Under the pieces are notes generated by a model that made no database searches, was not told where the DNA came from, and saw nothing but the letters and a program-made list of their open reading frames with translations. Position numbers and translations under genes: made by a program. Below are positions 25,619 to 33,787 of a stretch of DNA of 64,000 nucleotides, piece by piece. Each line of letters opens with the position of its first letter. The first letter of the stretch is position 1. The DNA lies in contig NZ_VDZU01000001.1 of NCBI RefSeq assembly GCF_007673525.1, positions 3,428,332 to 3,492,331 on the forward strand. The letters run 5' to 3'. Source of the DNA: Fictibacillus phosphorivorans (GTDB lineage: Bacteria > Bacillota > Bacilli > Bacillales > Fictibacillaceae).

Positions 25619-26485
25619 TTAAACAAGATAGAAAATAAAACCAGAGATTGTTGACATGGTAATCACAGATAGGACAAACATAATGACGAGTTCTTTCTTG
25701 AAAATGGACTTTAAGAGAACAACCTCTGGAAGGCTAGCACCAGCTGATGAGATCATGAGTGCCATCACAGGGCCAAGCGCCATACCTTTTGCGATCAGAA
25801 CTTGAGAGATCGGAATCATGCTCGATAGCCTGATGTATAAAGGAATCCCTACAACCGCCGCTATCGGAACGATCCACCAGTTATCGCTGCCAAACGTATT
25901 TGCAATCCAATTTGTTGGTACCAATCCATGAATAACAGCTCCAATAGCTGCTCCGAGTAAAAGATAAGGATAAACACTCCTCATCAAATTCATTGTTTCT
26001 AAAAGAGCAACTTTCACATCAAACTTTTTCGTTTCTTCTTGATACCCTGACATCACGACGTTCTTTACTGATTTCTCAAATCCTAATGCTTCAAGTGCAA
26101 AACCGATGATCACAGAAAATACCGCTGTGATGATGGTGTAGAGGATCGTTACTTTCCACCCTAATAACACTCCCATAATAGTGATGATCGTGGGATCAAG
26201 TACGGGTGAGGAAAAAAGAAATACCATCACTATGGAAAAAGGCATTTTCTTTTTTAACATGTTCACAACAACTGGTATGGTAGAGCAAGAACAAAAAGGT
26301 GTTACAAAAGCAAAGAGTAATGCGAATAATGCTCCTATTCCTTTGTTCTTTCCTCCCAAATATTTCTCAACTTTTTCATAAGGGATATAAGCTTGAAGTA
26401 AATTGATAACAAACGAGATCACTACGAACAGAATAGTCAGTTCTAGGGCTATACTTAAAAAACTTTGAAAGGTATCCATCCACAT
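25619..26485 (-). CDS. ArsP-like permease (UPF0718/DUF318 family)
   Basis: This 288-residue protein has about eight membrane segments in two groups and the family hallmark FVTPFCSCSTIPVVVNMLKK, with a CxC motif inside a membrane helix, plus SSPVLDPTIITIMGV and the second-half SSAGASLPEVVLLKSI. Campylobacter ArsP, an efflux permease for trivalent organoarsenicals such as MAs(III) and trivalent roxarsone, belongs here, as do YraQ-type permeases. The ATG at 26485 has an AGGGAGAAG site. An ArsR with a CxC site and an ArsN1-like acetyltransferase sit upstream, supporting an organoarsenical role. Confidence 0.82.
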   Translation of the reverse strand: MWMDTFQSFLSIALELTILFVVISFVINLLQAYIPYEKVEKYLGGKNKGIGALFALLFAFVTPFCSCSTIPVVVNMLKKKMPFSIVMVFLFSSPVLDPTIITIMGVLLGWKVTILYTIITAVFSVIIGFALEALGFEKSVKNVVMSGYQEETKKFDVKVALLETMNLMRSVYPYLLLGAAIGAVIHGLVPTNWIANTFGSDNWWIVPIAAVVGIPLYIRLSSMIPISQVLIAKGMALGPVMALMISSAGASLPEVVLLKSIFKKELVIMFVLSVITMSTISGFIFYLV

Positions 26486-26506
26486 AATATTTCTTCTCCC
26501 TTTTTA

Positions 26507-26671
26507 TCAAGCGCAGCATACTTGATTTGATTGTGTTGTTTCCCTCTTTATAAAGGGTGATCTACTAAAAGTGTTTGATTTTATTTGTTTTGGTCTGCCA
26601 TTTTCTTTCGCAAAATTTTCCACTTCTCTTTTCTTCATTTCAATCATCTTTTCAAGAAAATAAATATTCAT
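26507..26671 (-). CDS. 54-residue micropeptide ending in a cysteine pair
   Basis: The ATG at 26671 opens a 54-codon frame on the minus strand between the arsR operator and the permease; GAGGAC is a possible RBS eight bases upstream. The peptide is basic with an N-terminal amphipathic helix (NIYFLEKMIEMKKREVENFAKE) and ends SNQVCCA. It stops 21 bp before the permease start, overlapping no other gene, and would be the first gene of the permease transcript. The terminal cysteine pair parallels those in the ArsR C terminus and in the 48-residue peptide. Function unknown. Confidence 0.65.
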   Translation of the reverse strand: MNIYFLEKMIEMKKREVENFAKENGRPKQIKSNTFSRSPFIKRETTQSNQVCCA

Positions 26672-26690
26672 AAAAATCGTCCTCGGTTAT

Positions 26691-26730
26691 ATCAAAAATA
26701 ATTGATTTATACATCAAAAAAATTTGATGT
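26691..26730. promoter_or_regulatory. two ArsR-type palindromic operators before the permease operon
   Basis: ACATCAAAAAAATTTGATGT at 26711-26730 is a perfect inverted repeat with eight-base arms. ATCAAAAATAATTGAT at 26691-26706 is a shorter version (five-base arms). The same two forms occur before arsR at 27119-27195, so one regulator likely controls both promoters. Confidence 0.75.
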
Positions 26731-26768
26731 TATATGTAAAAATGAAGTACTACAGCGTAGTACGTCAT

Positions 26769-27104
26769 TTAACAAGATGATGGTAAAAACACACAGCATA
26801 ATTGATCTGATAAAATTCCTTTTAGTTCACTTACATTCAAAGAATAATAGTTCCAGGTACCTTGTTTTTCCTTTTTTATCAAGTCTGCTTCTAACAGAAT
26901 TTTTAGATGATACGATAGCTTAGATTGCGGCATGTCAATAATCGGCGTGAGATCACAAACACATACACTTTCTTTAACAGCCAGGATATTGATAATTTGC
27001 AGTCGCTGCTGATCAGCGAGCGCTTTAAACTTTTGTTCATATTTCTCTAAATCTTGGTTTGATGCTGTAGTTATTGTATTTAATAAAGGAATTTCTTTTT
27101 TCAT
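26769..27104 (-). CDS. ArsR-family metalloregulator
   Basis: From the ATG at 27104 (AGGAGTG upstream) the protein has 111 residues with the ArsR winged helix (KFKALADQQRLQIINILAVKESVCVCDL, then MPQSKLSYHLKILLEADLI). Cys 48 and Cys 50 form the CVC motif at the start of the recognition helix, the As(III)/Sb(III) site of classical ArsR; three more cysteines (103, 104, 111) lie at the C terminus and may be a second site. An in-frame start at 27146 is rejected since it overlaps the -10 box. Matched palindromes lie before this gene and before the permease operon. Confidence 0.9.
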   Translation of the reverse strand: MKKEIPLLNTITTASNQDLEKYEQKFKALADQQRLQIINILAVKESVCVCDLTPIIDMPQSKLSYHLKILLEADLIKKEKQGTWNYYSLNVSELKGILSDQLCCVFLPSSC

Positions 27105-27118
27105 TTGTATCACTCCTA

Positions 27119-27195
27119 ACATCAAAATTATTTGATGTAACTTCATTATATCCTTTATTTACTAATTTGCAACTAATAAATCAAAAAAAATTGAT
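27119..27195 (-). promoter_or_regulatory. arsR promoter with two ArsR-type operators
   Basis: On the minus strand TTGCAA (27167-27172) and TATAAT (27145-27150) are 16 bp apart. The perfect palindrome ACATCAAAATTATTTGATGT (27119-27138) covers the start site, and ATCAAAAAAAATTGAT lies at 27180-27195 upstream of the -35. Confidence 0.78.
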
Positions 27196-27198
27196 TTT

Positions 27199-27699
27199 TT
27201 ATACTCCAACTTTTTTACTTCTTCGTTCCAGCAAGATGACGTCACGCCACACTCCGTTCATCTCACCAATTTTTTCTCTTGTACCCACTTCTTTAAATCC
27301 CCATTTTTTATGTAGAGCTATACTCGACTGGTTTTCAGGAAAAATCCCTGCTTGTAATGTCCAAATGCCATTTTTCTCACTATCTTCAATGAGGATTTTC
27401 ATAAGAGAGCTTCCAATCCCCTTTCCTTGGTAATCAGAATCTACATAAACGCTTACTTCAGCAACTCCAGCATATACACACCTGCTCGACACAGCACTTA
27501 ATGCAGCCCACCCTGATACTCGATCGCTAGAACGAACAACGAAACGACAACATGATAAATGACTGTTATCCCATTCATTCCATGAAGGAGCTTCCTGCTG
27601 AAAGGTAGCATTACCTGTAGCGATGCCTTTTAAATAGATGTTTCTTACATGTGTCCAATCATTGGTATGCATATTATCTATAAAGTAAGAACTGCACAT
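27199..27699 (-). CDS. GNAT N-acetyltransferase, ArsN1/phosphinothricin-acetyltransferase-like
   Basis: The 166-residue protein matches the phosphinothricin/arsinothricin acetyltransferase pattern throughout: IYLKGIATGNATFQ, GWAALSAVSSRCVYAGVAEVSVYV, the acetyl-CoA loop QGKGIG, GIWTLQAGIFPENQSSIALH and WRDVILLERRS. This branch includes ArsN1, which N-acetylates the arsenic antibiotic arsinothricin. Its position directly upstream of an ArsR and an ArsP-like organoarsenical permease favours the ArsN1 reading over a generic Pat or methionine-sulfoximine acetyltransferase (YwnH-like). GAAAGGAAG precedes the ATG by ten bases. It has no terminator before the arsR promoter. Confidence 0.82.
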   Translation of the reverse strand: MCSSYFIDNMHTNDWTHVRNIYLKGIATGNATFQQEAPSWNEWDNSHLSCCRFVVRSSDRVSGWAALSAVSSRCVYAGVAEVSVYVDSDYQGKGIGSSLMKILIEDSEKNGIWTLQAGIFPENQSSIALHKKWGFKEVGTREKIGEMNGVWRDVILLERRSKKVGV

Positions 27700-27782
27700 A
27701 CTATTTCAACTTCCTTTCAAACTATTTGTATTAAAAATAGCAAAAAACAAACTTGTTTGCTGAGTTTATATTTTCTTGTACA

Positions 27783-27814
27783 GAAAAAAAGCACACTTTT
27801 TTAAGCGTGCTTTC
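27783..27814 (-). terminator. terminator of spoVR
   Basis: AAGCACAC/GCGTGCTT-type arms around an A/T loop run into seven T residues on the minus strand, 28 bp after the spoVR stop. Confidence 0.82.
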
Positions 27815-27841
27815 CTCGTTAACATTAAACACTTGTTTAAT

Positions 27842-29251
27842 TTATAGATACTTCCGATGCACCGTCTTCCCATCATACGTAAACAAAACAGGCTTCTGTT
27901 CAATTCTCGTCTCCATATGAACAGGACGTCCCCATAGGTGATGAAGATGTGGAAGCACTTTTTCTAGATATTTCACATCCAGCTCCATATCTTCAAAGCT
28001 ATGATTGAGGTAGAGCTCTCCGTTTTTCATATAATCGGCGTCGTTGACCGTGATATATGGAAATCCTCCGTTTACCCTCATCCCTACAAGCTGATCACGT
28101 ACTTCTTCCCACTGCTTATCAACCACCTTGTATTCCTTACCTTGTTTTTGAAACAGATACATGTCTTCCCGCTGAGCGAGATCTTTCGTTAAATAGTTTC
28201 GGATGAAAGACATATCGGATTCTAGTTCACGCACTTCGAACATTTTCTCACGTCCTGAACCAGGTTTTACTCCTTGTCTGATTAACTCTGCATCAGGGTT
28301 GTTGTAGCGATCTTCAATGTCTTTAAAAATCTGTAAGCCTAAGTAATACGGGTTGATCGATGTCTTCGACGGCTGAACAACTCCAGCGTTCAGTTTCGCG
28401 AATTCAATGGTCTCGTGTGAAGTCAAATCCATCTCTTGCAGGATCTTTGCGTGCCAATAGCTAGCCCAGCCTTCGTTCATGATTTTCGTTTCAAGCTGTG
28501 GCCAGAAATAGAGCATCTCTTCTCTCATCATGGAAAGGATATCACGCTGCCATTCTTCAAGCTCGCGGCTATATTGCTCGATAAATAACAAAATATCCTT
28601 TTCAGGTTGTGGTGGAAATGATTTTTTCTTTTTCAATGCTGGTTTGGGACCTTTCTTGTCATCGAGTTTCCATAGATCATCGTAAGGGGTTTCTTTCTTA
28701 GGCGTAAGATCTTCCTCATCTTCAAATACATAATTTAACTTGTTTCGCACAAGTGATGGATCGATATGTTCTTGTATGGCGAGTACAGCGTCTAAGAACT
28801 GTTCGACCTCTTTCTTGCCGTATAGATGTTCATATTGAGCGACTCGTTCAGCTGTTGCTGTCATGCATTCAACCATGTCTCTTCTTGTATTGGAAAAGCG
28901 AACGTTGTTTTTGAAGAAATCACAGTGTGCAAGTACATGGGCAATGATTAATTTATTCTGGATAAGCGAATTCGTATCAAGTAAGAATGCATAACAAGGA
29001 TCTGAGTTAATAACAAGCTCATAAATTTTACTCAGTCCTAAGTCATATTGAAGCTTCATTTTATGAAACTGTTTGCCGAAGCTCCAATGAGAGAAACGGG
29101 TTGGCATTCCGTACGCACCAAATGTATAAATAATATCGGCAGGACATATCTCATACCGCATCGGGTAAAAATCAAGGCCAAAGTGGTCAGCAATCTCGGT
29201 AATTTCAGCTATTGCTTTTTCTAGCTCCTTATTTTGCAAGTCCCAGTTCAT
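27842..29251 (-). CDS. spoVR: SpoVR family protein
   Basis: The 469-residue protein matches SpoVR over its length: the N-terminal [39 protein letters not shown] block, the HCDFFKNN segment with NTRRDM, and [14 protein letters not shown] in the middle. B. subtilis SpoVR is needed for spore cortex formation and is made under sigma-E in the mother cell; gamma-proteobacterial homologues (YcgB) co-occur with PrkA/YeaG and YeaH. Both partners' homologues lie 15-20 kb away in this window. The biochemical activity remains unknown. Confidence 0.93.
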   Translation of the reverse strand: MNWDLQNKELEKAIAEITEIADHFGLDFYPMRYEICPADIIYTFGAYGMPTRFSHWSFGKQFHKMKLQYDLGLSKIYELVINSDPCYAFLLDTNSLIQNKLIIAHVLAHCDFFKNNVRFSNTRRDMVECMTATAERVAQYEHLYGKKEVEQFLDAVLAIQEHIDPSLVRNKLNYVFEDEEDLTPKKETPYDDLWKLDDKKGPKPALKKKKSFPPQPEKDILLFIEQYSRELEEWQRDILSMMREEMLYFWPQLETKIMNEGWASYWHAKILQEMDLTSHETIEFAKLNAGVVQPSKTSINPYYLGLQIFKDIEDRYNNPDAELIRQGVKPGSGREKMFEVRELESDMSFIRNYLTKDLAQREDMYLFQKQGKEYKVVDKQWEEVRDQLVGMRVNGGFPYITVNDADYMKNGELYLNHSFEDMELDVKYLEKVLPHLHHLWGRPVHMETRIEQKPVLFTYDGKTVHRKYL

Positions 29252-29365
29252 ATTTTCCCCCTCCTGCTATTTCCTTACTTTTAACTGTATGAAACAAAAC
29301 AGGCATTCATGAGAAAACAAGTGAAATATTGGACGGGTTTCATAAACTTCTTTTATTCAAAGTAA

Positions 29366-29399
29366 AAAGGGGAATCCATTTTCACGGATCCACCTTGTT
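29366..29399 (-). terminator. probable terminator of the beta-propeller gene
   Basis: On the minus strand AAGG-GGATCC and GGATTCCCCTT-like arms flank a GTGAAAAT loop and are followed by TTTTTAC, two bases after the stop codon. Pairing is imperfect. Confidence 0.6.
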
Positions 29400-29400
29400 T

Positions 29401-30621
29401 TTACCTTGCTTCATATATATCTAACATGCACGACCATCCAGAACAATTTTGTGGAGTTCGTAGATTATTAATCCATAAGGTTTCAGGTGCATCTAAACCT
29501 TCTTTTACCATTACTTTTGCACTCTGGGTATTTGTACGAATCCATGTCAGTTGTTCACCTGGTAATGTTTTTGGATAAACATCTGCTTCCCCCCGTCCTG
29601 GATTCGTTAATCTCTTTCCACTTCCGTCATCTATTTTTACACTGACTAAGAATGGCTTTGCCCTTTTTTCCTGGGGTACCCCATAACCCCATTCAATCTG
29701 ACGGCTTACTATGATGTTCCTATCATTCAACCAAGTAAAATCGCCGTCCGCATAACCGGTATAACTTAGATTTATCTCTTTACCGCTCTTAGGATTCCAT
29801 ACCGTCAATCGTTTATTTTCAGATGTCAGCCTTCCGATCCCTTTTATGTAGCCGAGCTGTTTTGTATTCGGCGACCAGTTGAACCAGTTCGGCTGATCCA
29901 ACATGTTTCCAATCATACGAGTTTTAGAGCCGTCTAAAGAAACAACCATTAACGTGTTGCTGTCTGCCGACATGGATGCTGTTGGACATGCGATGAACGC
30001 AAACCACTGATCATCCATCCCCCACTTGAATTCTGTAGTACCTATAGCAAAGAACGTATCACTCATCTTAGGCAGTGTAGTAATGTTCTGTACTTTTTTT
30101 AAATCTCCGTTTGCATTTAAAGGAACATAAAAAAGTCGAACTGGACTCCAGCCATCAGGCTCTAAATTTGCAGAAGATGAGACAACAAACCCTCTCCCGT
30201 CAGGTGTCCAACTGTAGTTTCCTGTGCCTAGGATGACATTTTGAAAGGATGAAGCAGGTCTTGTTAGGTCGATCACATTGAGCACACCACCACTTTTCCA
30301 CGCAAGCTTGGATTCTGTCGGAGACCATCTCGTCAAACTCACATCGCCATCGAATACTTTTCTTTTTAAACGCGTTACACAGTTATAGACCCATAGCTCT
30401 TTTCCTCTATGCGCTATGTAACTGATGTATGTTCCGTTGCTTGAGAACGTTGGATGAGTAAGCCCTGAACTTTCAACAAGCTTTCTTTCTAATTCACCTT
30501 CTTTAAGCCAAAGTCCATCACTTCTTATAAATGCGGCTCTTCTATCAGAAGCTTCCGCAAAGTTTGTATGGCTAATGAATATACATATAAATATCAATCC
30601 GCAAATAAATAGACGTTTCAC
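29401..30621 (-). CDS. secreted TolB-like beta-propeller protein
   Basis: This 406-residue protein has a signal peptide (residues 1-24, cleavage near FAEA-SD) and then repeated WD-like blades of the TolB/DPP6 type: SGLTHPTFSSNGTYISYIA, WSPTESKLAWKS, YSWTPDGRGFVVSS, FKWGMDDQWFAFI, NWSPNTKQLGYIKG, FTWLNDRNIIVS. No Cys lipobox is present, so it is likely secreted or cell-wall retained. Two cysteines in NCSGWSCMLDIYEAR at the C terminus could form a disulfide. Such propellers bind proteins or sugars; I recognise no specific function. It is monocistronic. Confidence 0.75.
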   Translation of the reverse strand: MKRLFICGLIFICIFISHTNFAEASDRRAAFIRSDGLWLKEGELERKLVESSGLTHPTFSSNGTYISYIAHRGKELWVYNCVTRLKRKVFDGDVSLTRWSPTESKLAWKSGGVLNVIDLTRPASSFQNVILGTGNYSWTPDGRGFVVSSSANLEPDGWSPVRLFYVPLNANGDLKKVQNITTLPKMSDTFFAIGTTEFKWGMDDQWFAFIACPTASMSADSNTLMVVSLDGSKTRMIGNMLDQPNWFNWSPNTKQLGYIKGIGRLTSENKRLTVWNPKSGKEINLSYTGYADGDFTWLNDRNIIVSRQIEWGYGVPQEKRAKPFLVSVKIDDGSGKRLTNPGRGEADVYPKTLPGEQLTWIRTNTQSAKVMVKEGLDAPETLWINNLRTPQNCSGWSCMLDIYEAR

Positions 30622-30668
30622 ATGATCACCTCATTAGTAACATGAGCGAAATGAAGAAAATCATACTA

Positions 30669-30704
30669 AAAAAGCTCAGGAACTATGAAGTTCCTGAGCT
30701 TTGT
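30669..30704 (-). terminator. terminator of arsC
   Basis: AAAGCTCAGGAACT pairs with AGTTCCTGAGCTTT (14-bp stem, three- to four-base loop), with TTTTTT on the minus strand, just after the arsC stop. Confidence 0.9.
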
Positions 30705-30710
30705 ATAACT

Positions 30711-31112
30711 TTATTCTCCTGTTTCAGCAAAGCGTTTGATACGTGCAGCGATTTCGTCACGAACGCGTTGGAATTCACTCCACTCTTTTCCTGCTGGATC
30801 ATCGAATCCCCAATGTTCACGTGTTTTGTGAGGTGGTGTTGCTGGACATACATCGTTTGCATGACCACATAGCGTTACGACTAAGTCTGCTTTTTCTAGA
30901 ATGTCTTTGTCGATCACATCTGATGTCTGGTTCGTGATGTCAATATCCACTTCTTTCATCGCTTTAATCGCGTTTGGATTCACACCATGTGCTTCGATGC
31001 CAGCTGAGTATACGTCATATTTATCACCAAGGTAGTGGTGTCCAAATCCTTCTGCCATTTGAGAACGACAAGAATTACCTGTGCAAAGGAAATAGATGAT
31101 TGGTTTAGCCAT
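30711..31112 (-). CDS. arsC: arsenate reductase, thioredoxin-coupled (ArsC)
   Basis: The 133-residue protein has the low-molecular-weight phosphatase-like loop CTGNSCRS (Cys 10 nucleophile, Arg 16) and the redox pair Cys 82 and Cys 89 in [10 protein letters not shown], the exact spacing of S. aureus and B. subtilis ArsC. It reduces arsenate to arsenite via a Cys10-Cys82-Cys89 relay, regenerated by thioredoxin. The gene is divergent from arsR-arsB-arsI, with ArsR-type palindromes in the shared 133-bp promoter region. Confidence 0.95.
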   Translation of the reverse strand: MAKPIIYFLCTGNSCRSQMAEGFGHHYLGDKYDVYSAGIEAHGVNPNAIKAMKEVDIDITNQTSDVIDKDILEKADLVVTLCGHANDVCPATPPHKTREHWGFDDPAGKEWSEFQRVRDEIAARIKRFAETGE

Positions 31113-31153
31113 TTTGTAAAACCTCCTAAAGAACTTCTTTCGAGACCATCATA

Positions 31154-31224
31154 ATATAAGTATATCCTTATATCAATATTTATTTATATATTCTTTGACA
31201 TTTTATATAAACATATGGTTATAT
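31154..31224. promoter_or_regulatory. divergent arsC/arsR promoters with paired ArsR operators
   Basis: Two 20-bp palindromes of the same type occur: arms ATATAAG/CTTATAT at 31154-31173 and ATATAA/TTATAT at 31205-31224. The first lies between TTGATA (-35) and TATGAT (-10) of arsC; the second follows TTGACA (31195-31200), the -35 of arsR, and covers its -10. Both promoters should be repressed by the same ArsR. Confidence 0.75.
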
Positions 31225-31245
31225 ACTAATGAGGTGAAGTCAATT

Positions 31246-31566
31246 ATGGAACTTGATCAGTTAACGGAATGTTATAAAGCAATGGCAGATAAAACACGAT
31301 TGAATATATTAGCATTACTCCGCCACGAAGAGTTATGTGTATGTGAGTTAGTTGATATCTTAAAGATGACACAGCCTAGTATTTCACAACACTTAAGAAA
31401 ATTGAAGCAAGCTAAACTCGTTAAAGAACGACGTAACAGCCAATGGATCTTCTACTCCATTGATGGAGAAATCTATCCATTCATTAAAGCAAATTTAGAA
31501 GCACTACCTGATATGTCAGCTAAGATTGAAGAGTTAAAAGCTTCAGGTGGAAAAGTTTGTTGCTAA
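31246..31566 (+). CDS. arsR: ArsR arsenic-responsive repressor
   Basis: From the ATG at 31246 (GAGGTGAAG six bases upstream) the protein has 106 residues with the ArsR fold (YKAMADKTRLNILALLRHEELCVCEL, then MTQPSISQHLRKLKQAKLV). Cys 31 and Cys 33 form the ELCVCEL As(III) site and the C terminus ends in KVCC, possibly a third ligand. An in-frame ATG at 31195 lies on the -35 box and is rejected. It is the first gene of arsR-arsB-arsI. Confidence 0.93.
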   Translation: MELDQLTECYKAMADKTRLNILALLRHEELCVCELVDILKMTQPSISQHLRKLKQAKLVKERRNSQWIFYSIDGEIYPFIKANLEALPDMSAKIEELKASGGKVCC

Positions 31567-31596
31567 CTTAGAATTACATAAATAGGGGGGATTCTT

Positions 31597-32898
31597 ATGA
31601 ACAGCATGGCGTTAATGGCCTTCGCTGTATTTTTAGTTACGATTATTTTTGTTATCTGGCAGCCACGCGGTCTTTCCATCGGTTGGTCTGCGACCGTTGG
31701 AGCTATCATCGCACTTCTTCTTGGCGTGGTTTCACTCGCTGATGTGTGGACAGTTACCGGGATTGTGTGGAATGCTACATTAGCGTTTGTTGCGATCATA
31801 CTCATATCAATTATTTTAGATGAGATCGGTTTCTTCGAATGGTCAGCCTTACATATGGCGCGACTTGCAGGTGGAAACGGTAAGAAAATGTTTGCCTATG
31901 TGATTCTGCTCGGAGCTGCAGTTTCAGCCTTTTTTGCAAATGATGGCGCAGCATTAATTCTGACTCCTATCGTACTTGCTCAAGTTCGGGCATTGAAATT
32001 AAAAGAAGCTATGATATTACCGTTTATTATGGCAAGTGGGTTTATTGCAGATACCACATCATTACCGCTTGTCGTCTCAAACTTAGTAAATATCGTGTCT
32101 GCAGATTTCTTTAACATCGGATTCGTTGAATACGCAAGCCGCATGATCGTGCCGAACTTCTTTTCACTGTTCGCTAGTATGCTCGTTTTGTTCCTCTTTT
32201 TCAGAAAAGATATACCGAAGAACTATGATCTCTCTCAGCTCAAACAACCAAAAGAAGCCATTCGAGATGAGAAGATGTTCAAGCTATCATGGATTATACT
32301 AGCAGTTCTATTAATCGGGTATTTAACGAGTGAATTTATTGGTGTTCCTGTCTCATTCATTGCAGGTGCTGCAGCTCTTTTCTTTATCATCGTTGCTCGT
32401 AAAAGTCCTGCAATTCACACAAAAAAAGTAATTAAAGATGCACCGTGGACTGTTGTTGTCTTTTCAATAGGAATGTATGTAGTCGTTTATGGTCTTCGTA
32501 ATGCAGGACTTACAGATATGCTAGGCAACTGGATTCAAGTTATCGCTGATCAAGGATTGTTCTCTGCTACAATTGGAATGGGTTTCTTGGCGGCTATATT
32601 ATCATCTGTTATGAACAACATGCCAACGGTTATGATCGATGCACTAGCTATACAGGGAACGGATACATCAGGAGTTATTCGTGAAGCATTGATCTATGCA
32701 AATGTAATTGGTTCTGATTTAGGACCTAAGATCACACCGATCGGTTCACTTGCCACTCTATTATGGCTGCATGTCTTATCGAAAAAAGGTGTAAAGATCA
32801 CATGGGGCTATTATTTCAAAGTCGGAATCATTTTGACTGTCCCAACACTTTTCATAACGCTTACCGGCCTTTACTTATGGTTATTGCTACTATCTTAA
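31597..32898 (+). CDS. arsB: arsenite efflux transporter ArsB
   Basis: This 433-residue membrane protein belongs to the ArsB/NhaD (ion transporter) superfamily with about twelve segments. Diagnostic segments are [42 protein letters not shown] and [16 protein letters not shown] and [22 protein letters not shown]. ArsB exports arsenite and antimonite, alone or with an ArsA ATPase; no arsA is present here. GGGGGG lies before the ATG. It follows arsR by 30 bp and precedes arsI by 15 bp. Confidence 0.94.
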   Translation: MNSMALMAFAVFLVTIIFVIWQPRGLSIGWSATVGAIIALLLGVVSLADVWTVTGIVWNATLAFVAIILISIILDEIGFFEWSALHMARLAGGNGKKMFAYVILLGAAVSAFFANDGAALILTPIVLAQVRALKLKEAMILPFIMASGFIADTTSLPLVVSNLVNIVSADFFNIGFVEYASRMIVPNFFSLFASMLVLFLFFRKDIPKNYDLSQLKQPKEAIRDEKMFKLSWIILAVLLIGYLTSEFIGVPVSFIAGAAALFFIIVARKSPAIHTKKVIKDAPWTVVVFSIGMYVVVYGLRNAGLTDMLGNWIQVIADQGLFSATIGMGFLAAILSSVMNNMPTVMIDALAIQGTDTSGVIREALIYANVIGSDLGPKITPIGSLATLLWLHVLSKKGVKITWGYYFKVGIILTVPTLFITLTGLYLWLLLLS

Positions 32899-32913
32899 AA
32901 AGAAGGAGAGATT

Positions 32914-33381
32914 ATGATGATTCAACGCATGCATGTTGCAGTCAATTGTTCAGACTTAGAAAAATCTTTAGAGTTCTATAAAAGCTTTTTCGGTACGGAC
33001 CCGACAAAAGTAAAAGAGAACTACGCGAAATTTGAGCTTGATCAACCCGCTCTTCACTTTTCATTGAATGCACGTCCCTTTTCAAAAGACGGAGTCCTAA
33101 ATCATCTCGGTTTCCAGGTTAACAACACGGAAGATGTTCTGGCTATGGGAGAAAGACTTAGAAAATCAGGATTGCTCTTAATCGATGAGATGGATACAAC
33201 CTGCTGTTACGCCGTTCAAGATAAAGTGTGGGTATATGATCCTGACGGCAACGCTTGGGAGATTTTCTATACGAAGGAAGACTCTGAATTTGAATCCGCT
33301 GGTGATGCACGAGATTTATCTTTATGCTGTGCACCCCCTCAGCAACCTCAACCGATCACGCTAGGTTTCACAAAAAAATAA
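32914..33381 (+). CDS. arsI: ArsI/CadI-family C-As lyase (VOC superfamily)
   Basis: The 155-residue vicinal-oxygen-chelate protein has the metal ligands His 7 (MHVAVN), His 64 (VLNHLGF) and Glu 116 (AWEIFYT), and the vicinal pair Cys 97-Cys 98 in DTTCCYA that binds trivalent methylarsenic in ArsI. ArsI is an iron-dependent dioxygenase that cleaves the C-As bond of MAs(III) to give arsenite, which ArsB can export. A second cysteine pair (SLCCAP) lies near the C terminus. The gene is the third of the ars operon and followed by a terminator. CadI is a close relative, but context favours ArsI. Confidence 0.9.
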   Translation: MMIQRMHVAVNCSDLEKSLEFYKSFFGTDPTKVKENYAKFELDQPALHFSLNARPFSKDGVLNHLGFQVNNTEDVLAMGERLRKSGLLLIDEMDTTCCYAVQDKVWVYDPDGNAWEIFYTKEDSEFESAGDARDLSLCCAPPQQPQPITLGFTKK

Positions 33382-33385
33382 ACAA

Positions 33386-33426
33386 AAAATCCCTCTGCAC
33401 TTTTTAAGATGCGAGGGATTTTTTTT
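33386..33426. terminator. terminator of the ars operon, probably bidirectional
   Basis: AAAAATCCCTC and GAGGGATTTTT arms flank a loop of about 17 bases; A and T runs on either side allow use from both strands. Confidence 0.85.
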
Positions 33427-33430
33427 ATGA

Positions 33431-33631
33431 TCAAATGGTAGATATCGCAACGATCTCTTCAATACGAATAATGATCTGATCCCAATAGTTATGGCTATCG
33501 CTCATCACACATAGCGTAATATAATCTCTTTCAACTGCTCTAAGTCTTCCTTCGTAAGAATGATTTGTTGTATCCACCACTACCTGCCTCTCCAAAAGAC
33601 ACTTCGCTTCTCTTCTGAAGTTCTTCAACAC
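33431..33631 (-). CDS. small DUF2642/YuzF-like protein
   Basis: This protein of about 66 residues has an SH3/Sm-like beta pattern: ERQVVVDTTNHSYEGRLRAVERDYITLCVM followed by IIIRIEEIVAI. It resembles the DUF2642 family of Bacillus spore-related small proteins such as YuzF. GTG at 33631 is six bases after AAGG; TTG codons at 33634 and 33628 are alternatives. No partner gene is evident. Confidence 0.6.
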   Translation of the reverse strand: MLKNFRREAKCLLERQVVVDTTNHSYEGRLRAVERDYITLCVMSDSHNYWDQIIIRIEEIVAISTI

Positions 33632-33787
33632 CAATCACCTTCCCTATTTTGCACTGCAAGCAAGGGGCTTTCTATACTATTACATGCACAAAAAAGAAAA
33701 GAGACACGGACAAACACCCTGTGCAGATGACTATTCTTGTACAACCAAGCATATTATGTAGAAATAATCTTAGACAGGGTGAATGCC

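Noticed and set aside
25619..26485. Frame disruption in the ArsP-like permease
   Set aside because: The frame is intact at 288 residues with both membrane halves present.
30642..30872. Plus-strand ORF across the arsC terminator
   Set aside because: It runs antisense through the terminator hairpin and arsC and has no RBS.
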